A DNA stretch of 64,000 nucleotides from Oegoconia quadripuncta (Eukaryota; Arthropoda; Insecta; Lepidoptera; Autostichidae). Numbering within the stretch: the stretch's first letter is position 1; each line of letters begins with the position of its first letter. Of this stretch, positions 52,690-64,000 are shown one piece after another. The notes under the pieces are model-generated. The model was given only the letters and a program-made list of their open reading frames with translations. It did not search any database and was not told the DNA's origin. Position numbers and translations under genes: made by a program. The stretch lies in assembly GCA_949316235.1 (NCBI GenBank), contig OX438749.1, forward strand, positions 17,004,414 through 17,068,413, read 5' to 3'.

Positions 52690-52950
52690 TGTATATAAGT
52701 ATACCAAACCACTTGACCACTATACCAAAAGGTTGCGGGTTCTAATCCCGCTAGGGGCATATGTTTGTGTGTGAAATACGGACATGTGTACCCGAGTTAT
52801 TGATGTTTTCATTTATGATAAGTATTTATTTACAAAAAAAATAGGTATTTATGTAGTATATCAACCATCTGGTATCCACATCACAGGCCTATCATTGCTT
52901 ACTGTGGAACTAGATGGCGCGGTGTGTATGTCTAAGGATATTCATTATTA
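52690..52950 (+). repeat. SINE family B
   Basis: CAAAAGGTTGCGGGTTCTAA TCCCG, ACATGTGTACCCGAGTTATT and TGTGGAACTAGATGGCGCGG. Confidence 0.8.
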
Positions 52951-53650
52951 TTATATATTAATGTATGTTCACCCGTATTTTCGTCAATTATTAGCCAATT
53001 TTGAGGATTGTTTTTTTTTTGTTTCATAGGGTAAAACCCAATCCCACCCATGTATTTCTATCCTTGGCGGTTTCCCACCATTCACCCAAAACGCAATCAC
53101 ATCGATCGCCAACGCTTGCAGCCGACCCCGACGACACGCATCCTGTCCTCAGGCATCCAGAACGTGATGGTGGCATGCTGTTAACGTGGCCTGCCCGTCC
53201 ATTTTCAACAATGACATATTAAGCTTTAATCACTTTAAACGAGTTCATGTAAGGTTTATACGTGCTCTTATTTTGTAAAATTGGTAGTAGATAGTATAGA
53301 TAATAGATAGAGATTAGAATTTTAGTTTATCTCAGGTATTAGATAGTTATTAAGTTCCACGTATATTCTTCAGTTCTGTAAATAAATATCTACACATTTA
53401 ACCGATGTATGTATTATCTACAGGACTCAAAGGTTGGTGTAAGTATTTGTTCGTATATTTTATATTTATGGCTTAGATTAACGTTGGATTAACATTTCCA
53501 CAAATACAAAATGTTTTTAGTGATACGTCAAATTGGAAACCGATACAGCGATGATGTTACGACCATACGAAATTTCGGCGAAATCATTAAATTCCCGAAA
53601 TGTTAGAAACAATAATGGAACCCAGAGAATGGCATTACGTTCTTTTTAAC
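52950..53650. other. gene-free flank; a GC-richer patch at 53040-53215
   Basis: 53001-53222 is open on the plus strand but shows no recognised domain. The GC-richer patch may be a captured fragment. Confidence 0.3.
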
Positions 53651-53900
53651 CGACTCCCAAAACGGAGGAGGTACTATGTTCGTCTAGGTATATGATTTTC
53701 TTTTTTATGGATATTCACTCTCATATTTTCATCAAATTAACTGATTTTGATGAGTGTTTTAATGTTTGATTTGGTTAAGATCCGATGATGCACTCCGGAG
53801 ATGGAGAGGACCTTACTGAATTCCGTTGCTTTGTCGATTTTTGGCGGATCAAATTATAGATTGTGTTTTTCTATTAGTCGACTTGTATATTTCTAAACCA
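53645..53900 (+). repeat. interspersed repeat family F, diverged
   Basis: TTTTTAACCGACTCCCAAAA CGGAGGAGG and TTAACTGATTTTGATGAG; this is the well-known lepidopteran AACCGACTYC-type repeat. Confidence 0.5.
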
Positions 53901-54830
53901 AGGTAGAAAGTCGATTTTCTCTCATTTCTAATGTCGTTTTGACATAAAACCTTGCGAATGTAGGTAAGAATACAATTCTGTATCATTATCACAATGACGC
54001 GCTACATATGACACGTCTATTGTTATGTGCTACTGTCGGGCAACTCGGCAAGTAAAGGGTTATAAAAATGTCAAAGTCAATAATTGTTTATTTTGTTGGT
54101 ACTAATATATTATAATGGAAATAACCCTTCATCATATAATAAAGATATTGCTGTTCCCATCGATTGCGGGTACATGATTGATTTTAGGCTTTATACGCTA
54201 GATCAGGTTTGGACCTCCTACTGGGTACCTGTATAATGAATTTTAATAATTACTATAATTAAATTTCAGTTTCACTAATATTTCTTTTTTTTTTTATATT
54301 CCGTGGACCCGCTCCGTACATAGGGTACACTTAAAATATGGTCTCGGTATATCGACCTTATATTACAATGGTAAACCGAACGATTTTGGGCTCGATTAAG
54401 TTATTGTGATGTAGAGAGTCCTTTTTATATTGTATTCATGTTTTGTCTTTAAAATATATCTATTATTTCTTTAATTAATAGAACCTATCACGCAATCCAC
54501 ATGTTAAAATTTCGTACATATAATTTAGTGTTTAAAGTCGCCTAATGATGTTACATTATATTCATATTGTTACATTATCTTGAGCAATAAAGCGTATTTT
54601 TATTGTATTGTAGTATATTGCACAATATTCATTTATTAATATTCATAAATTCAAATAATATGTACTGTCGCGTGTTCAGATCCGCTAAATTAACGGGTCA
54701 CATGCATTGCACCTAATCAATTGCTCTTTTGTACTCTGCACCAATATCTCTGCTGCCCACCAATAAGGTAATGGTCCGTAATATTGTTTTAATGCGGTTA
54801 ATTAAGGGTTACTGTGTGGTTTCGGCACTC
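53900..54830. other. gene-free flank
   Basis: AT-rich, nothing recognised. Confidence 0.4.
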
Positions 54831-54834
54831 AAAT

Positions 54835-55200
54835 AAAATAGAACCAACCCGTCTCTTCCCGTGGGTGTCAACTTTCCACCAAGAAACATCTACAGATTTT
54901 CACGTGTCAATGGCGATGGGGTCACCCCCCCGTCACGTGTGCATTTCTGTATATTTCATAAAGTGAACCGTGGATGTTGTTTCAATCATTTAACTTTCAA
55001 TGTTTTGAACGTCAAAGCACTATTGTTTGGGATATCTCTGACCATCGTAATTGGAATAAAGATCGTGACGATATGTAATGTATGTTTCGAACGGTGAACC
55101 GTGGATATTGTTTCAAGCAAAACTTTTTTGGGATACGCAAACGCTTGTGTTTGAGAAATTTCTGATTTGAAATAAAGATAGTGACGTTATGTATGAGTAA
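54835..55200 (+). repeat. interspersed repeat family D, plus a second partial unit
   Basis: ATAGAACCAACCCGTCTCTT CCCGTGGGTG, then GTGAACCGTGGATGTTGTTT at 54963 and again GGTGAACCGTGGATATTGTT at 55095, so the 3' half is tandemly repeated. Confidence 0.7.
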
Positions 55201-55365
55201 TGAAAGGACTAGCGAATGACCTCAATCACCCCTTATCTCTACATTTAACTAGCTATCTTATCACAAACCGGCGGCACATAACAATGCTATTAACATTTCT
55301 GTTTAGCGGCAGACTTAGATAAGATGGTGGTAGTTGGCAGGCGGATATTTAAAATGCTGCTTTTG
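55200..55365 (-). repeat. SINE family A, diverged, head missing
   Basis: ACTAGCGAATGACCTCAATC, ACAATGCTATTAACATTTCT and TAAGATGGTGGTAGTTGGCA. Confidence 0.65.
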
Positions 55366-55399
55366 TAGCGATGTAGTTTAAAAAAAAATAACATGTTGA

Positions 55400-56600
55400 C
55401 TTTCAATAAGTGATATTTTTGTATCCTACATTGAATAAAATATTTTTGATTTTGATATTGTAAACCCCAGCCACTGAGCCAAGAAGGCAGTAATAAACCA
55501 AAAAATATTTAAATTAAAGGCTCGCGTTATCCAACGGTGTTATTTTTGTCAATAGATAATATAATTGCCTTCTTTGCTTTCGCTTGTATTGTGTATTAAT
55601 TAAGTTTCTTCATTGTTGCAAAATGCTGAATAAAATTTTATGCATACGGTGGAGGACGCACTTTTAAATATTTAGAGACATTTATAGTTAAAATACCACC
55701 CATCTTTCGTGATATTATTATGTGTATGTAGATTTATAACATATATTTTATGATATGTATAAATTTCGCAGTAGACATATGTATTTATTATATTTAATAT
55801 GTGTTTATAATTTTGGTTATTTTTTCTTTTGGTTATCAATCAATCAAATACTTTTTATTGCACAATTAACAAAAGCTACATGAAGAATACAGCGAACGTC
55901 ATTAATCGCACAAAAAGGCTGCCTTATCGCTAACAGTGATCTCTTCCAGGCAAATCTTAGGGTAAAGATACAAACTACCAGTAGGTGTGGTTTGTACTAA
56001 TAGTAGCAATATACGGGTGTATTTTATAATTGGTAATTATCTTTATTTGTTTTATCATTTTAGTATTGTTTTCTGTAGCACACAATTTTCTGCTAAACTT
56101 CAAATTTACTACGGTTCCTACTTCAATGCTCAGAATGGCTGGCAGAGATCTCTTAAAGAGATAAGTTGAAGCACTACTCCCAGGCTGATGCTGTAGAGGA
56201 CGTCCACGAGTAGGCCACAGTATGTAGAGAACGACAGATGAAGATGAGCCGGCGGAAATCTTTAGAAATCGTTGTCAGTGACAACTTATAATGACTCGAT
56301 GAAATATTTAAAATAACTTTTATACTGAATAAACATAATTTATGCAATAAATATATGAATATGAATATGTTAGTTTTCTATAACAAAAATAAGAGATAAA
56401 TACACGTCCAATCTTTTCAAGGGCAAATAACGAACTAACTAACAAAAAGCTACACTGAAAAAAGAGAGAGATAGAGAACAGGCAGAGTTCAAATTTTGAA
56501 TTTAAAATATTATGACTTAACCGAAAAAGAAACAAGCAAGGAGAATACTGCAAAAAGAGAACCAACGAGTCGCATGGCGTCTCGTTACAAAGTCCACCTT
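55400..56600. other. gene-free flank with LINE tail pieces
   Basis: 55420-55460 resembles the (TTTGA)-type LINE tail, and 55840-55985 (TCAAATACTTTTTATTGCAC, GCCTTATCGCTAACAGTGAT) resembles a reverse LINE 3' UTR also seen at 58250-59010. No gene. Confidence 0.45.
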
Positions 56601-56630
56601 GGTACATGACCTATTGTTTATACCCTCTAG

Positions 56631-56750
56631 TATCAGTAGTCCGATTGAGTAGTCCGATGATCGAACTACTGAGACTTTTTCGGCTCAGTAGTCTGATGAT
56701 GCAGATGATTATAGATCATCGGACTACTGAACCTTCTAGTCCGATTATTT
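56631..56750. repeat. cluster of short palindromic CAGTAGTCCGATGATC units
   Basis: CAGTAGTCCGAT, GAGTAGTCCGATGATCG, CTCAGTAGTCTGATGATG and the inverse GATCATCGGACTACTGA lie within 120 nt, able to pair in several ways. Confidence 0.65.
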
Positions 56751-57149
56751 ACACATTTCGATCGACTTCCCGAAATAAGAAATGGATGCGGTAGTGTTAA
56801 CTTTATTTTTGCATATTCAGACTTGCATATTTATTTTTTCCAACAAGCTAAAAATAAAGCAATTTAAACTTTGTTATATGTAATCTTTTGGTGCAATAAA
56901 GAATTTATGTAAGTCGGCTCCATAATTAATCACACAGGGCTATTTTATATGACTCATGGTAGCATGTTGTTTATTTAGGCTTTACCATCCGAAGTTCTCT
57001 TAAACTTCAATATCAAGAATTTATTTCAACGTAACATGCATGATATCATTTGTTGAATGTCAATTTAAATCCACTGGAAATAATAAAAAGGCTTATTGCA
57101 TTTCTCTGTCAGTCAGTATGTCTAAGCTAATACCGCTTCGGATAGGGAA

Positions 57150-57440
57150 ATCATCAGTGGTAAAAGAAGCGGCGCAAGAATCCCACAGGATCGTTGTCCT
57201 TTTTTTTTAATAAAAAGTATACAACTAATACAATTTTATAATTTTTGGGAGCTGGTCGAAATACACCAAGCGTGTTTGTGATTCAGATGGTAAATTTTGT
57301 AATAACCTTTTTTACTCATGTTGTTTTGACATGTTCTTTAAATTTCTTCTCGGTTAGATTAATGATATTCTCAGGTATAAGGTTATAAAAGCGTATACAG
57401 TGCTCCAAGAATGATGTATTAACTTTGCTTAGTCTGAACA
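57150..57440 (-). pseudogene. LINE ORF2 C-terminal remnant
   Basis: The minus strand reads SKVNTSFLEHCIRFYNLIPE, then KKGYYKIYHL after a stop and frame change, homologous to the 3.1-3.6-kb LINE C-terminus. Confidence 0.6.
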
Positions 57441-57484
57441 TAGGGGTTAGCTCTCAGATGGTAGCCCAGAGAAGATGGTAATTT

Positions 57485-57570
57485 TAGAGAACTGCGGTTG
57501 ATAAGCTTGAATAGGCATAATATTATCATTAATCTTATAGAACAGCCCTGTATGAATAACTATGACACCA
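57485..57570. mobile_element. single arm of the 36.1-kb MITE family
   Basis: TTTTAGAGAACTGCGGTTGA and AGCTTGAATAGGCATAATA; followed by AGCCCTGTATGAATAACTAT as at 36.2 kb. Confidence 0.55.
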
Positions 57571-57739
57571 ACTGTACAGTTCAGGTCAATCCACAATGAA
57601 CCCTCGTGGTAGGATAGGAACCGCGTACTTCATTGTGAATAGGTCCTGCATCATTTATAGGCCGATGATATTACAAATATTATAACAACAACAACAAATA
57701 ATTATATCGCTGGTATACCTAGACCAAAAGATAGTGTTA

Positions 57740-58055
57740 AAAGATAAATATATTCGAAATGGTTCAACCGATCCCCATCTAACCTGCCTAAGAACATATC
57801 TCCGTTTAATCTTTAATAAAAAAAATCGAAAACCTTCGAAAGACTATGGTATGTTCGAAATTTACTAAAAAACTGTGTTAAAAGCCAAATATATTCAAAA
57901 CGGATTAACCGATTATCATCAAACATGGATAAGAACCAGTCCCCTCGTTTAGTCCTTCATGTAAAAAAAACCGTACTCAAATCGGATCACGTATCACTCA
58001 AAACCCCATCAAACACATAACACGCGTCGTTTCTCGTCGGGGCTTAAAAACTAGC
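57740..58055 (+). repeat. interspersed repeat family E, two overlapping partial copies
   Basis: TATTCGAAATGGTTCAACCG at 57750 and ATTCAAAACGGATTAACCGA at 57894; only the second keeps the end CATAACACGCGTCGTTTCTC GTCGGGG. Confidence 0.6.
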
Positions 58056-58239
58056 TTTTTCCGTTACATGGAATTGAATAAAAACATTCGCCACAAAATT
58101 TCATAGTATAGTAATTTCATAATAGTCAATTATACATAATTAATTCAATAGAACGCTGTCTAGAACCCAGGATGCCACACCTCCGTGCTTTCATGTTGGA
58201 TATTTGCAACTTAAAATACTCTTTACCAATTTTGAAGAC

Positions 58240-58625
58240 TGTCATTTATTATTATTATTATTAAATCCCTTATTGCACACAAAATAAAATACAATAGTAC
58301 ATTGTTATCCTAGGGATGAAAGTAACTTATTAAGTCGAACTAAATAAGTCTTTAACCCGAGGTAAACACTGTGCTTTTCATTACGTAAACAAGGAAAATA
58401 AAAATAAAACCATATGTTAATACAAATATCTGCTATATGGAAGTATAAACAAAACTCTACAATTCGAAAAAACAAATATTTTTTTTCTATGACCAGCCAG
58501 CTATTCAGTCATTCATTTCATCATTGGAAAAATGGTAAATACTTTGACCAAATGTATTTCGATATTATTTTAACGAAATAGTTGAAACTAAATTAAAATA
58601 AAGTTATTTAAAAAACTGTACATGT
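58240..58625. other. gene-free; LINE 3' UTR-like
   Basis: TTATTATTATTATTAAATCC CTTATTGCACAC resembles a reversed LINE tail. Nothing coding. Confidence 0.4.
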
Positions 58626-58735
58626 TACATTTTTTTTTTTTTTTTATTTGAGAGGGCGGCAAACGAGCATGCGGGTCCCCTGATGGAACGCAAACACCGC
58701 CGCCCATGGACACCCGCAACACCAAAAGGGTTACA
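58625..58735 (+). repeat. interspersed repeat family G
   Basis: T-run, GGCGGCAAACGAGCATGCGG, CCTGATGGAACGC and CCGCCGCCCATGGACACCCG. Confidence 0.7.
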
Positions 58736-59481
58736 TCGCGCTGTAATTGAGTGGCTGTAGTAGAGAAAGTTGGAAATTTGAAAATAGAACTAGTTTTTTT
58801 TTATTTGATAGCTGTCACTTGAAAACGATTCTTCCTAGCGCTGGAAAGTATTACTTTCAACCCGCTCCTTAGGCAACTTCAGACCAATTTTCCGAGTATG
58901 AGTATATTTAAATTAAAAAATATAAAGTATATTCAAGATAAACAATAAAAGTATACAAAGGCGGTCTTATCGCTGATAGCTATTTCTTGCAGGCAACCTC
59001 AGTAAAAGAAGCTTTTTAATAGTTGGATAGTGGAAAGCAAAAGTTTGAATAATATTAAATATCAGTAGGTACATAGGTCTACGGCAATCTGCTAGCATCG
59101 AAACGGAACACGAGTTTAACGTTTTGTTAACTTTACTGCACCACACATACATACCTACACTCCATTCGTACATACACTCACACATGCATTTTAACCAATC
59201 CCACCGTTCGTCATATCCCACCTCCTCCATCAACTGTCACTAACACGACAGAATATACTGCCTACTGCCACCACTGCACATCAAGTTTAATTCAGTAAAC
59301 TTTGTAAAATTAATTACCACAGTTTTTCTCCTTGTTCCATCGTGAACAAGTAACAAAGATCATGTCATTATAAGGGTTTATAATAATTCAATGAATATGG
59401 TACACATAAAGTTTTTTTTAATACAAAGCATTAAACTAATGCCTTAGCTTACTTCAGTTTACTAAAGGACGAAAACCTAAT

Positions 59482-59830
59482 TCAGACCTCCCGTTGGGGC
59501 ATGGACCCTAACACACTTGCCGCAGTACCTCGCTGAACAGCGAGACTAAGACTTTGAGCGAAATACGCGCCAGCCCGTAGGTCATACGAGGCCAGAACCA
59601 ATCTGGTTGAGAGATCCTGGACCAACTTCGGCATGTCCAATGACCACGGGCCCATGCTCTCTACAGCAAGCCCCACAAACTCATGGTTACTGAGATAACG
59701 ATGAGTATTTGCGGCGCTTGAGTAGCTGGGCTTCTTCAGCCGCGGCCCTTTCTCTCCTGGCAGTTTTGGGGATGTGAGAAGGTGCTAACGCGTAGCATCA
59801 CTAATCTATGTCCATCCCCCAGTGACCATG
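59482..59830 (-). pseudogene. non-LTR retroelement ORF C-terminal fragment, frameshifted
   Basis: The minus strand reads FVGLAVESMGPWSLDMPKLV, RLVLASYDLRAGAYFAQSLS and LAVQRGTAASVLGSMP. The pattern FVxxAVExxGPW...RL...DxRAGxxLxQxxSLAxQRGNAASxLGxxP recurs in retroelement-associated ORFs of invertebrates, from memory. Upstream, AARERAAAEEAQLLKRRKYS lies in another frame, so at least one frameshift separates the two. Confidence 0.6.
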
Positions 59831-59844
59831 TCATGTATTTATGT

Positions 59845-60070
59845 TACTAGCTCTCGCTTCGCCTGCGTGGAATAGCTTTATCTCGAATATGTTTAATTTG
59901 TTTATCCAGCGGGAACTATCTTACTTTTGCGGGATAAAAATATCCTACGTCTTAATCCATGCAGAGTATATTCTACCTATATACCAAATTTCATGCAAAT
60001 ACGTTTATCCGTTTCGCTGTGATTGAGCAACAAACAAATGTAGAAACTTTCAGATTTATAATGTTAGTCA
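59845..60070 (+). repeat. Helitron-like or LINE-tail repeat
   Basis: CTCTCGCTTCGCCTGCGTGG AATAG, GTTTATCCAGCGGGAACTAT, GGGATAAAAATATCCTACGT, ACCAAATTTCATGCAAATAC and the end TTTATAATGTTAGT, an order familiar from a very abundant lepidopteran repeat. Confidence 0.55.
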
Positions 60071-61060
60071 GATGATATTATACTTACACAATTTATACAC
60101 AAAGGCGTATTTACATAAATATTCACGCACACTATCGATCACAACAAAACAGTAGGTATATATCCGTAGATGTGTCCAAACTATACCACATCTGTCATAT
60201 ACGGTTATCGCACAACACGTCGTTACCTCGGTACTATTTATTCACACTGATTCGGTCTTCATAGCAGAGCGACTCTGAAAGCACTGAACCGTTTCACTCG
60301 AAATGCATTTAATAAAGGTCCAACTCACGTCACATAATCACTATCTCATAATATCCAGTATTCCCCTCTTTTATCTATTTGAGAAATTATTTATTCTCAA
60401 TGAGCATTATCCTTGCCCTTAAGATTAAATTCTATTTCATGAAATTAGGAGATTCCGCAATGTTTATTCGAAGTTTTCCGTCTTTTGTACCATGTAATAA
60501 CACGTGCGGCTCTATGAGTGATCTCGAACAAATACAGTTCGATTTGCTTCGAACACGCACAGATTCGCTACCTATGTGCTAATCAGTAAAATACGCTGTA
60601 TAGGTAATATAGATAGTGATGTAGTGTCGTAGTGTGAGTAAGGGATCTGTCGTTTAACATCGATTGTAGCTAAGAATCATCCATAGTATAACCACTTAAC
60701 TTGAACTTTCAAACTTAACAAAACATCGTTTGTTCCCTCGTGTCAATAGGTTTTTTCTTTTAGTATAGATATAACGTGTGATTTGGGGAATTCCACTTAA
60801 GTAAGGACTTAATTTATGTGGACTTCCCCAAAAATCACATAAACTTTATTTTTTATTAACCATTTAATACTTAACGCTAATCCGTGGGCAATAAATAAAT
60901 CAATGATTCGCACTCGAGTAATAATAATTATCTCGATTACTACAATTACATTAAATTTTCGTGCTGCGGCCGGCACTAATTAATAATTTATAAAGTAAAA
61001 ATGCTAAAAAAATATAAATACCACAGCAATTGTCACTTCCGCATTTGTGTCCCTCTTTCT
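60070..61060. other. gene-free flank with one 65-bp hairpin
   Basis: GTGTGATTTGGGGAATTCCAC at 60776 pairs with GTGGACTTCCCCAAAAATCAC at 60818-60838. Otherwise nothing. Confidence 0.5.
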
Positions 61061-61067
61061 TGTACTA

Positions 61068-61408
61068 TTCGGTCTTTACCTATGAAATTGGAGTTTTTTT
61101 TCTTCGTTAATCATATGTACCAATTCCTGCGATTTGCAAAGCTATATCCAAATTTGTTTTTTATTTGGAAAAAAAAAAAATGGAAAAAAAACAGAGCTCT
61201 TTTCAAGTGCTTCCCATAATCATTTCTTAGATTCGCTGAAACTTTTAAAAATTAACGCTGGCTATACTTTACTTAATAGTATTCAATAATACACACAATG
61301 TTTAGATAAATTTGGATTTGCCGTTCCAAAAAAAAAAATCAAAAATGTCTGTATGGAGAAAACAGTCTTAATGAAATTCTTCATACAAAACGCCAATTTC
61401 ATAGGTAA
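61068..61408. mobile_element. ~0.35-kb MITE, third copy of the 43.98-kb family
   Basis: GGTCTTTACCTATGAAATTGG on the left and CGCCAATTTCATAGGTAA on the right, with the same interior (AATTTGGATTTGCCGTTCC, TTAATGAAATTCTTCATACA). No 5S SINE and no exon sequence follows it. Confidence 0.75.
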
Positions 61409-61409
61409 T

Positions 61410-62080
61410 AGTTTCAAAGGAAGGAAGGAAAGGATATATTTTCGGAATCCTCATGATGTGGCCTTTCCTATGACAGGTACCTATTAAGAGCGAAACTGCC
61501 ACATGTTAGAATAGGTTTAGAATTATGTAGTAGTTTGTATGTGCACCTAGGTTAAGCCTAGTGCAAGTGTGATTAAGAATAGTTGTATCACAATATTTAG
61601 AAATAAGTTAAATACCATGTGCTAAGCCAACGACATAGACGGGGTGCAGCTGTGCGCAGAGTCCAGTAAAAATACGCTATTTTTGTGGTATTACTTCCTA
61701 TAATCTTAAAGTTTCTGATTTTTTTGTTGAAGGATAGAGTACCCATCAGTAATAGAATAAATATGTTTTCTAACTATTATGTAGCTTGCTTTATGTATAA
61801 TATAGGTATTTAGTTTTAAAACGTACAATATTAAATTAAAGTTACCGCTATGAACTTCATTGCGTTGTAGAAGATGATAAAATCTCCTAAAACAATTTTC
61901 TTTATATTTATATTTAGTTTATATTTTTAGCTAGCTACTTTATATTTTCTAAAAATAGTTAATTGAGTCATCATATTGCCCCTCTGTGAAATTTTTCATT
62001 AATATAAAGAAGTTATTGATCGATTTTTTTGAAACGCTAATTACGTAAGGTGAATATCCGGAGATACGATCGGGATTAAC
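61410..62080. other. gene-free flank
   Basis: A short GGAAGGAAGGAAAGG tract at 61420; otherwise AT-rich and unrecognised. Confidence 0.4.
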
Positions 62081-62082
62081 GA

Positions 62083-62190
62083 CCGATTGGTATAGTGAAT
62101 AGTGACCTGTCAGCGAAATCAACGGTTGCGAATTCGAATCGCGTGACGGGTAACTGTTTGAGTGATGAATACGACTATTTATTCCCTAAT
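62083..62190 (+). repeat. SINE family B, head and partial body
   Basis: GACCGATTGGTATAGTGAAT AGTGACCTGTCAGCGAAATC and TTGCGAATTCGAATCGCGTG. Confidence 0.7.
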
Positions 62191-62219
62191 ATAATGAAAT
62201 GTTCTTAGCTAAGTTTGGT

Positions 62220-62400
62220 GAAAGATATTTAGTGTTAAAAACACAGTTTTTTTGCTTCGAAGATATCATAGGCTTTCGAGGGTATTCAATTTTTTTTTGT
62301 ATATTATTTAAGACTAAACCTATTTCCATAAGTTCTTAGCCATGTTTGATAAAAATCGGTTCAGCTGTTCCTTTTATATCTATATTTAGCTTTTAACTTA
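62220..62400 (-). repeat. interspersed repeat family E, reverse-like fragment
   Basis: Shares CCATGTTTGATAAAAATCGG TT and TAGGCTTTCGAGGG with the family E surroundings; orientation and limits uncertain. Confidence 0.35.
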
Positions 62401-62630
62401 CCTAAATAAATAAATATTTCGGATACTTACACCAATCATCTAGTCCCACTAGCAAAGCTTTTACTATGGATACTATATAATGGATAAATATCTATGTAAA
62501 CATTCATAACTCGGGAATAAATGTTTGTATTCATCACACAAACATTTACCCCTCGCGGGTTTGAACCCGCAACCGTTGGTTTCGCTACTGACAGGGTCAC
62601 TATTCCACTACACCAATCTTTATATAAATA
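62400..62630 (-). repeat. SINE family B, reverse, full length
   Basis: ACACCAATCATCTAGTCCCA, CTCGCGGGTTTGAACCCGCA ACCGTTGG and CACTATTCCACTACACCAAT. Confidence 0.85.
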
Positions 62631-62929
62631 ATTTGTTGCTCGGGGGTTTTGTAAATTTTCAATTAATATTTATGGTGACATGTGATGCAGAAGAGTGTCA
62701 TAGGTTTGAAGGTTGTCATGGCATTGTAACGCCAAAACGGCTGAACCAATTTAGACACGGTTTTTTCTTTTCGGTGTTTCCTAGCCATGTTTTATTGAAA
62801 TCGATTAATCCGTTCGAAAATATTTAGCTTTACCAAGGTTTGTTTGATTATCTGGACGATATAATTATTATATCTCGGGGATTTTCTAAAATTTTAATTT
62901 ATCGTAATCAATTATATCTAGATAAACTG

Positions 62930-62990
62930 TCTGCCGGGCGCTCTGGAAATCTATGGGGGAGCCTTATGTTCAGCAGGGGATATGCTGTGG
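62930..62990 (+). pseudogene. LINE C-terminal scrap
   Basis: Reads SAGRSGNLWGSLMFSRGYAV, the same short end as the 2.93-kb fragment; abuts a SINE, giving a chimeric 168-residue open frame. Confidence 0.5.
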
Positions 62991-63220
62991 CATACATCTG
63001 TGGTGTAGTGGATACCTACTGTGAAAATAACGTTGCGGGTTCGAATCCCGCCAGGGGTAAATGTTTGTGTGATGAATACGAATATTTATGTATGTTTATC
63101 CGTTATCTAGTGTCCATAGTTCAAGCTTTGCTTAGTTTGGGACTAGATGATTGGTGTAAGTATTATTATCGTATATATATCGTAATAAGTAGTATTATTA
63201 TTATATCCCAAATATTTATT
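62990..63220 (+). repeat. SINE family B
   Basis: ATCTGTGGTGTAGTGGATAC, GTTGCGGGTTCGAATCCCGC and TTGGGACTAGATGATTGGTG with a TATTATTATTAT tail. Confidence 0.85.
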
Positions 63221-63224
63221 TATA

Positions 63225-63515
63225 TAAAAAAAACAGCCTCCGTGGCTCAATGTAAACATCATTGGGTTTACGATTCGGAGGTCGCGGGTTCGATCCCCAT
63301 ACATGTTAGCCGCCGCCGCCTGGCTAGCTACCACCATCTTATCTAAATCTGCCGCCAAGCAGCAATGTTAATAGCATTGTTGTGTTCCGGTTGTCAGAGA
63401 TATCCCCTCCCCCAAATGTTTTGAGGTTTCCCGGTCAGTACGCTTCCACCTTCGACCTCATCTTCACTTAACATCAGGTGTGATTGAGGTCAATACCAAT
63501 CGGTTGTGCATAAAA
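63225..63515 (+). repeat. SINE family A, nearly full length
   Basis: CCTCCGTGGCTCAATGTAAA, GGTCGCGGGTTCGATCCCCA, TGGCTAGCTACCACCATCTT and ATCAGGTGTGATTGAGGTCA. About 40 nt between head and body is deleted compared with 48.49 kb. Confidence 0.88.
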
Positions 63516-64000
63516 ATAAAATAAGCTGTCTGCCTCCACTCTTTAAGTATGTATCTACCTACAAAATTCATAGAAGTCAAGTGAGGTCAAGTTACGAACC
63601 CGTCGTGCATAAAAAAAAAAAAAAAAAAAATAGACCTAATTTTATAGCGTTTATAGCTATTATAGTAATAATCTGTCAATAATCACGATTAGAAGTGTCA
63701 ATGAAAGAAGCAGGGAAGCAAGAATAAAATTGCATGTGTAGAAGCCACGTAGTAGTGATGAGTCCCTCACTCATGAGGTACTCTAGGTCTACCTACTAGG
63801 TCCTCGTTGCGGAAAAATTAAAGAGTTATTCTTTTTTAAGCGCTCATTATACTATATCCTATTTGTAGGAGATCTAATTAGGAACACTCTGATTACGAGA
63901 TCGAAAGTTAGGAAACGCTTATTACACTATCCTAAAAGCAGAGACTAATTCGGCATACATTGCTGGTTGAAGTAAGAATATAACAGAACCAAGCGTCTCA

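Noticed and set aside
15226..63300. tRNA-like A and B boxes at many places
   Set aside because: Each sits in a repeated unit with SINE body and tail, and none forms a complete cloverleaf with acceptor stem, so none is called as a tRNA gene.
62840..63346. 168-residue plus-strand open frame, one of the longest in the window
   Set aside because: It runs through a LINE scrap, a family B SINE and the start of a family A SINE, so it is a chimera of repeats.
1..64000. CRISPR array, operon, bacterial mobile system or viral gene set
   Set aside because: No regularly spaced direct repeats with unique spacers, no clustered same-strand genes and no viral structural or replication genes were seen; the sequence is typical insect nuclear DNA.

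Overview
The window is AT-rich animal DNA, most likely from a moth or butterfly. The signs are short exons with consensus GT..AG introns, one insect SLC2/Tret1-type sugar transporter gene, and dense tRNA-derived and 5S-derived SINEs, non-LTR retrotransposon (LINE) fragments and inverted-repeat DNA elements of types I know from lepidopteran genomes. No bacterial-type gene organisation is present. Species assignment is inference; the gene model and the repeats are read directly from the sequence.

There is one convincing host gene. It is a minus-strand, eight-exon gene for a 494-residue, 12-helix major facilitator protein of the facilitated trehalose transporter (Tret1-like) group. It runs from a start codon at 46607 down to a stop at 26951. 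Exons (minus strand): 46556-46607, 44538-44635, 38126-38260, 32535-32618, 31357-31635, 30540-30660, 28445-28579 and 26951-27531. All phases match and the coding total is 1485 nt. The protein keeps the family scaffold motifs (DRFGRR, PETP, DRVGRR, AEIFP, PETKG) but has lost most of the helix 7 and helix 10 residues that contact sugar in characterised relatives.

Region by region: 1-26.9 kb is a repeat-rich flank with no host gene that I can support. It holds LINE 3' ends, SINEs, a 259-bp tandem duplication (21.3-21.8 kb), a 0.55-kb hairpin element (19.3-19.9 kb), a DDE transposon with ~285-bp inverted repeats and a broken transposase (22.4-23.4 kb), and a palindromic element whose one arm carries a LINE reverse-transcriptase insertion (23.7-24.5 kb). 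26.95-46.6 kb is the transporter gene. Its introns hold a 1.67-kb foldback element with a captured LINE fragment in both arms (33.6-35.3 kb), a minisatellite beside exon 3, a LINE nested in a SINE, several MITEs, and a ~580-bp duplication that copied the 3' end of exon 2 with its splice donor into intron 1. 46.6-64 kb is upstream flank, again only repeats and decayed LINE pieces.

No gene cluster or multi-gene system is visible. The interest lies in the divergent transporter and in several layered, datable mobile-element structures.
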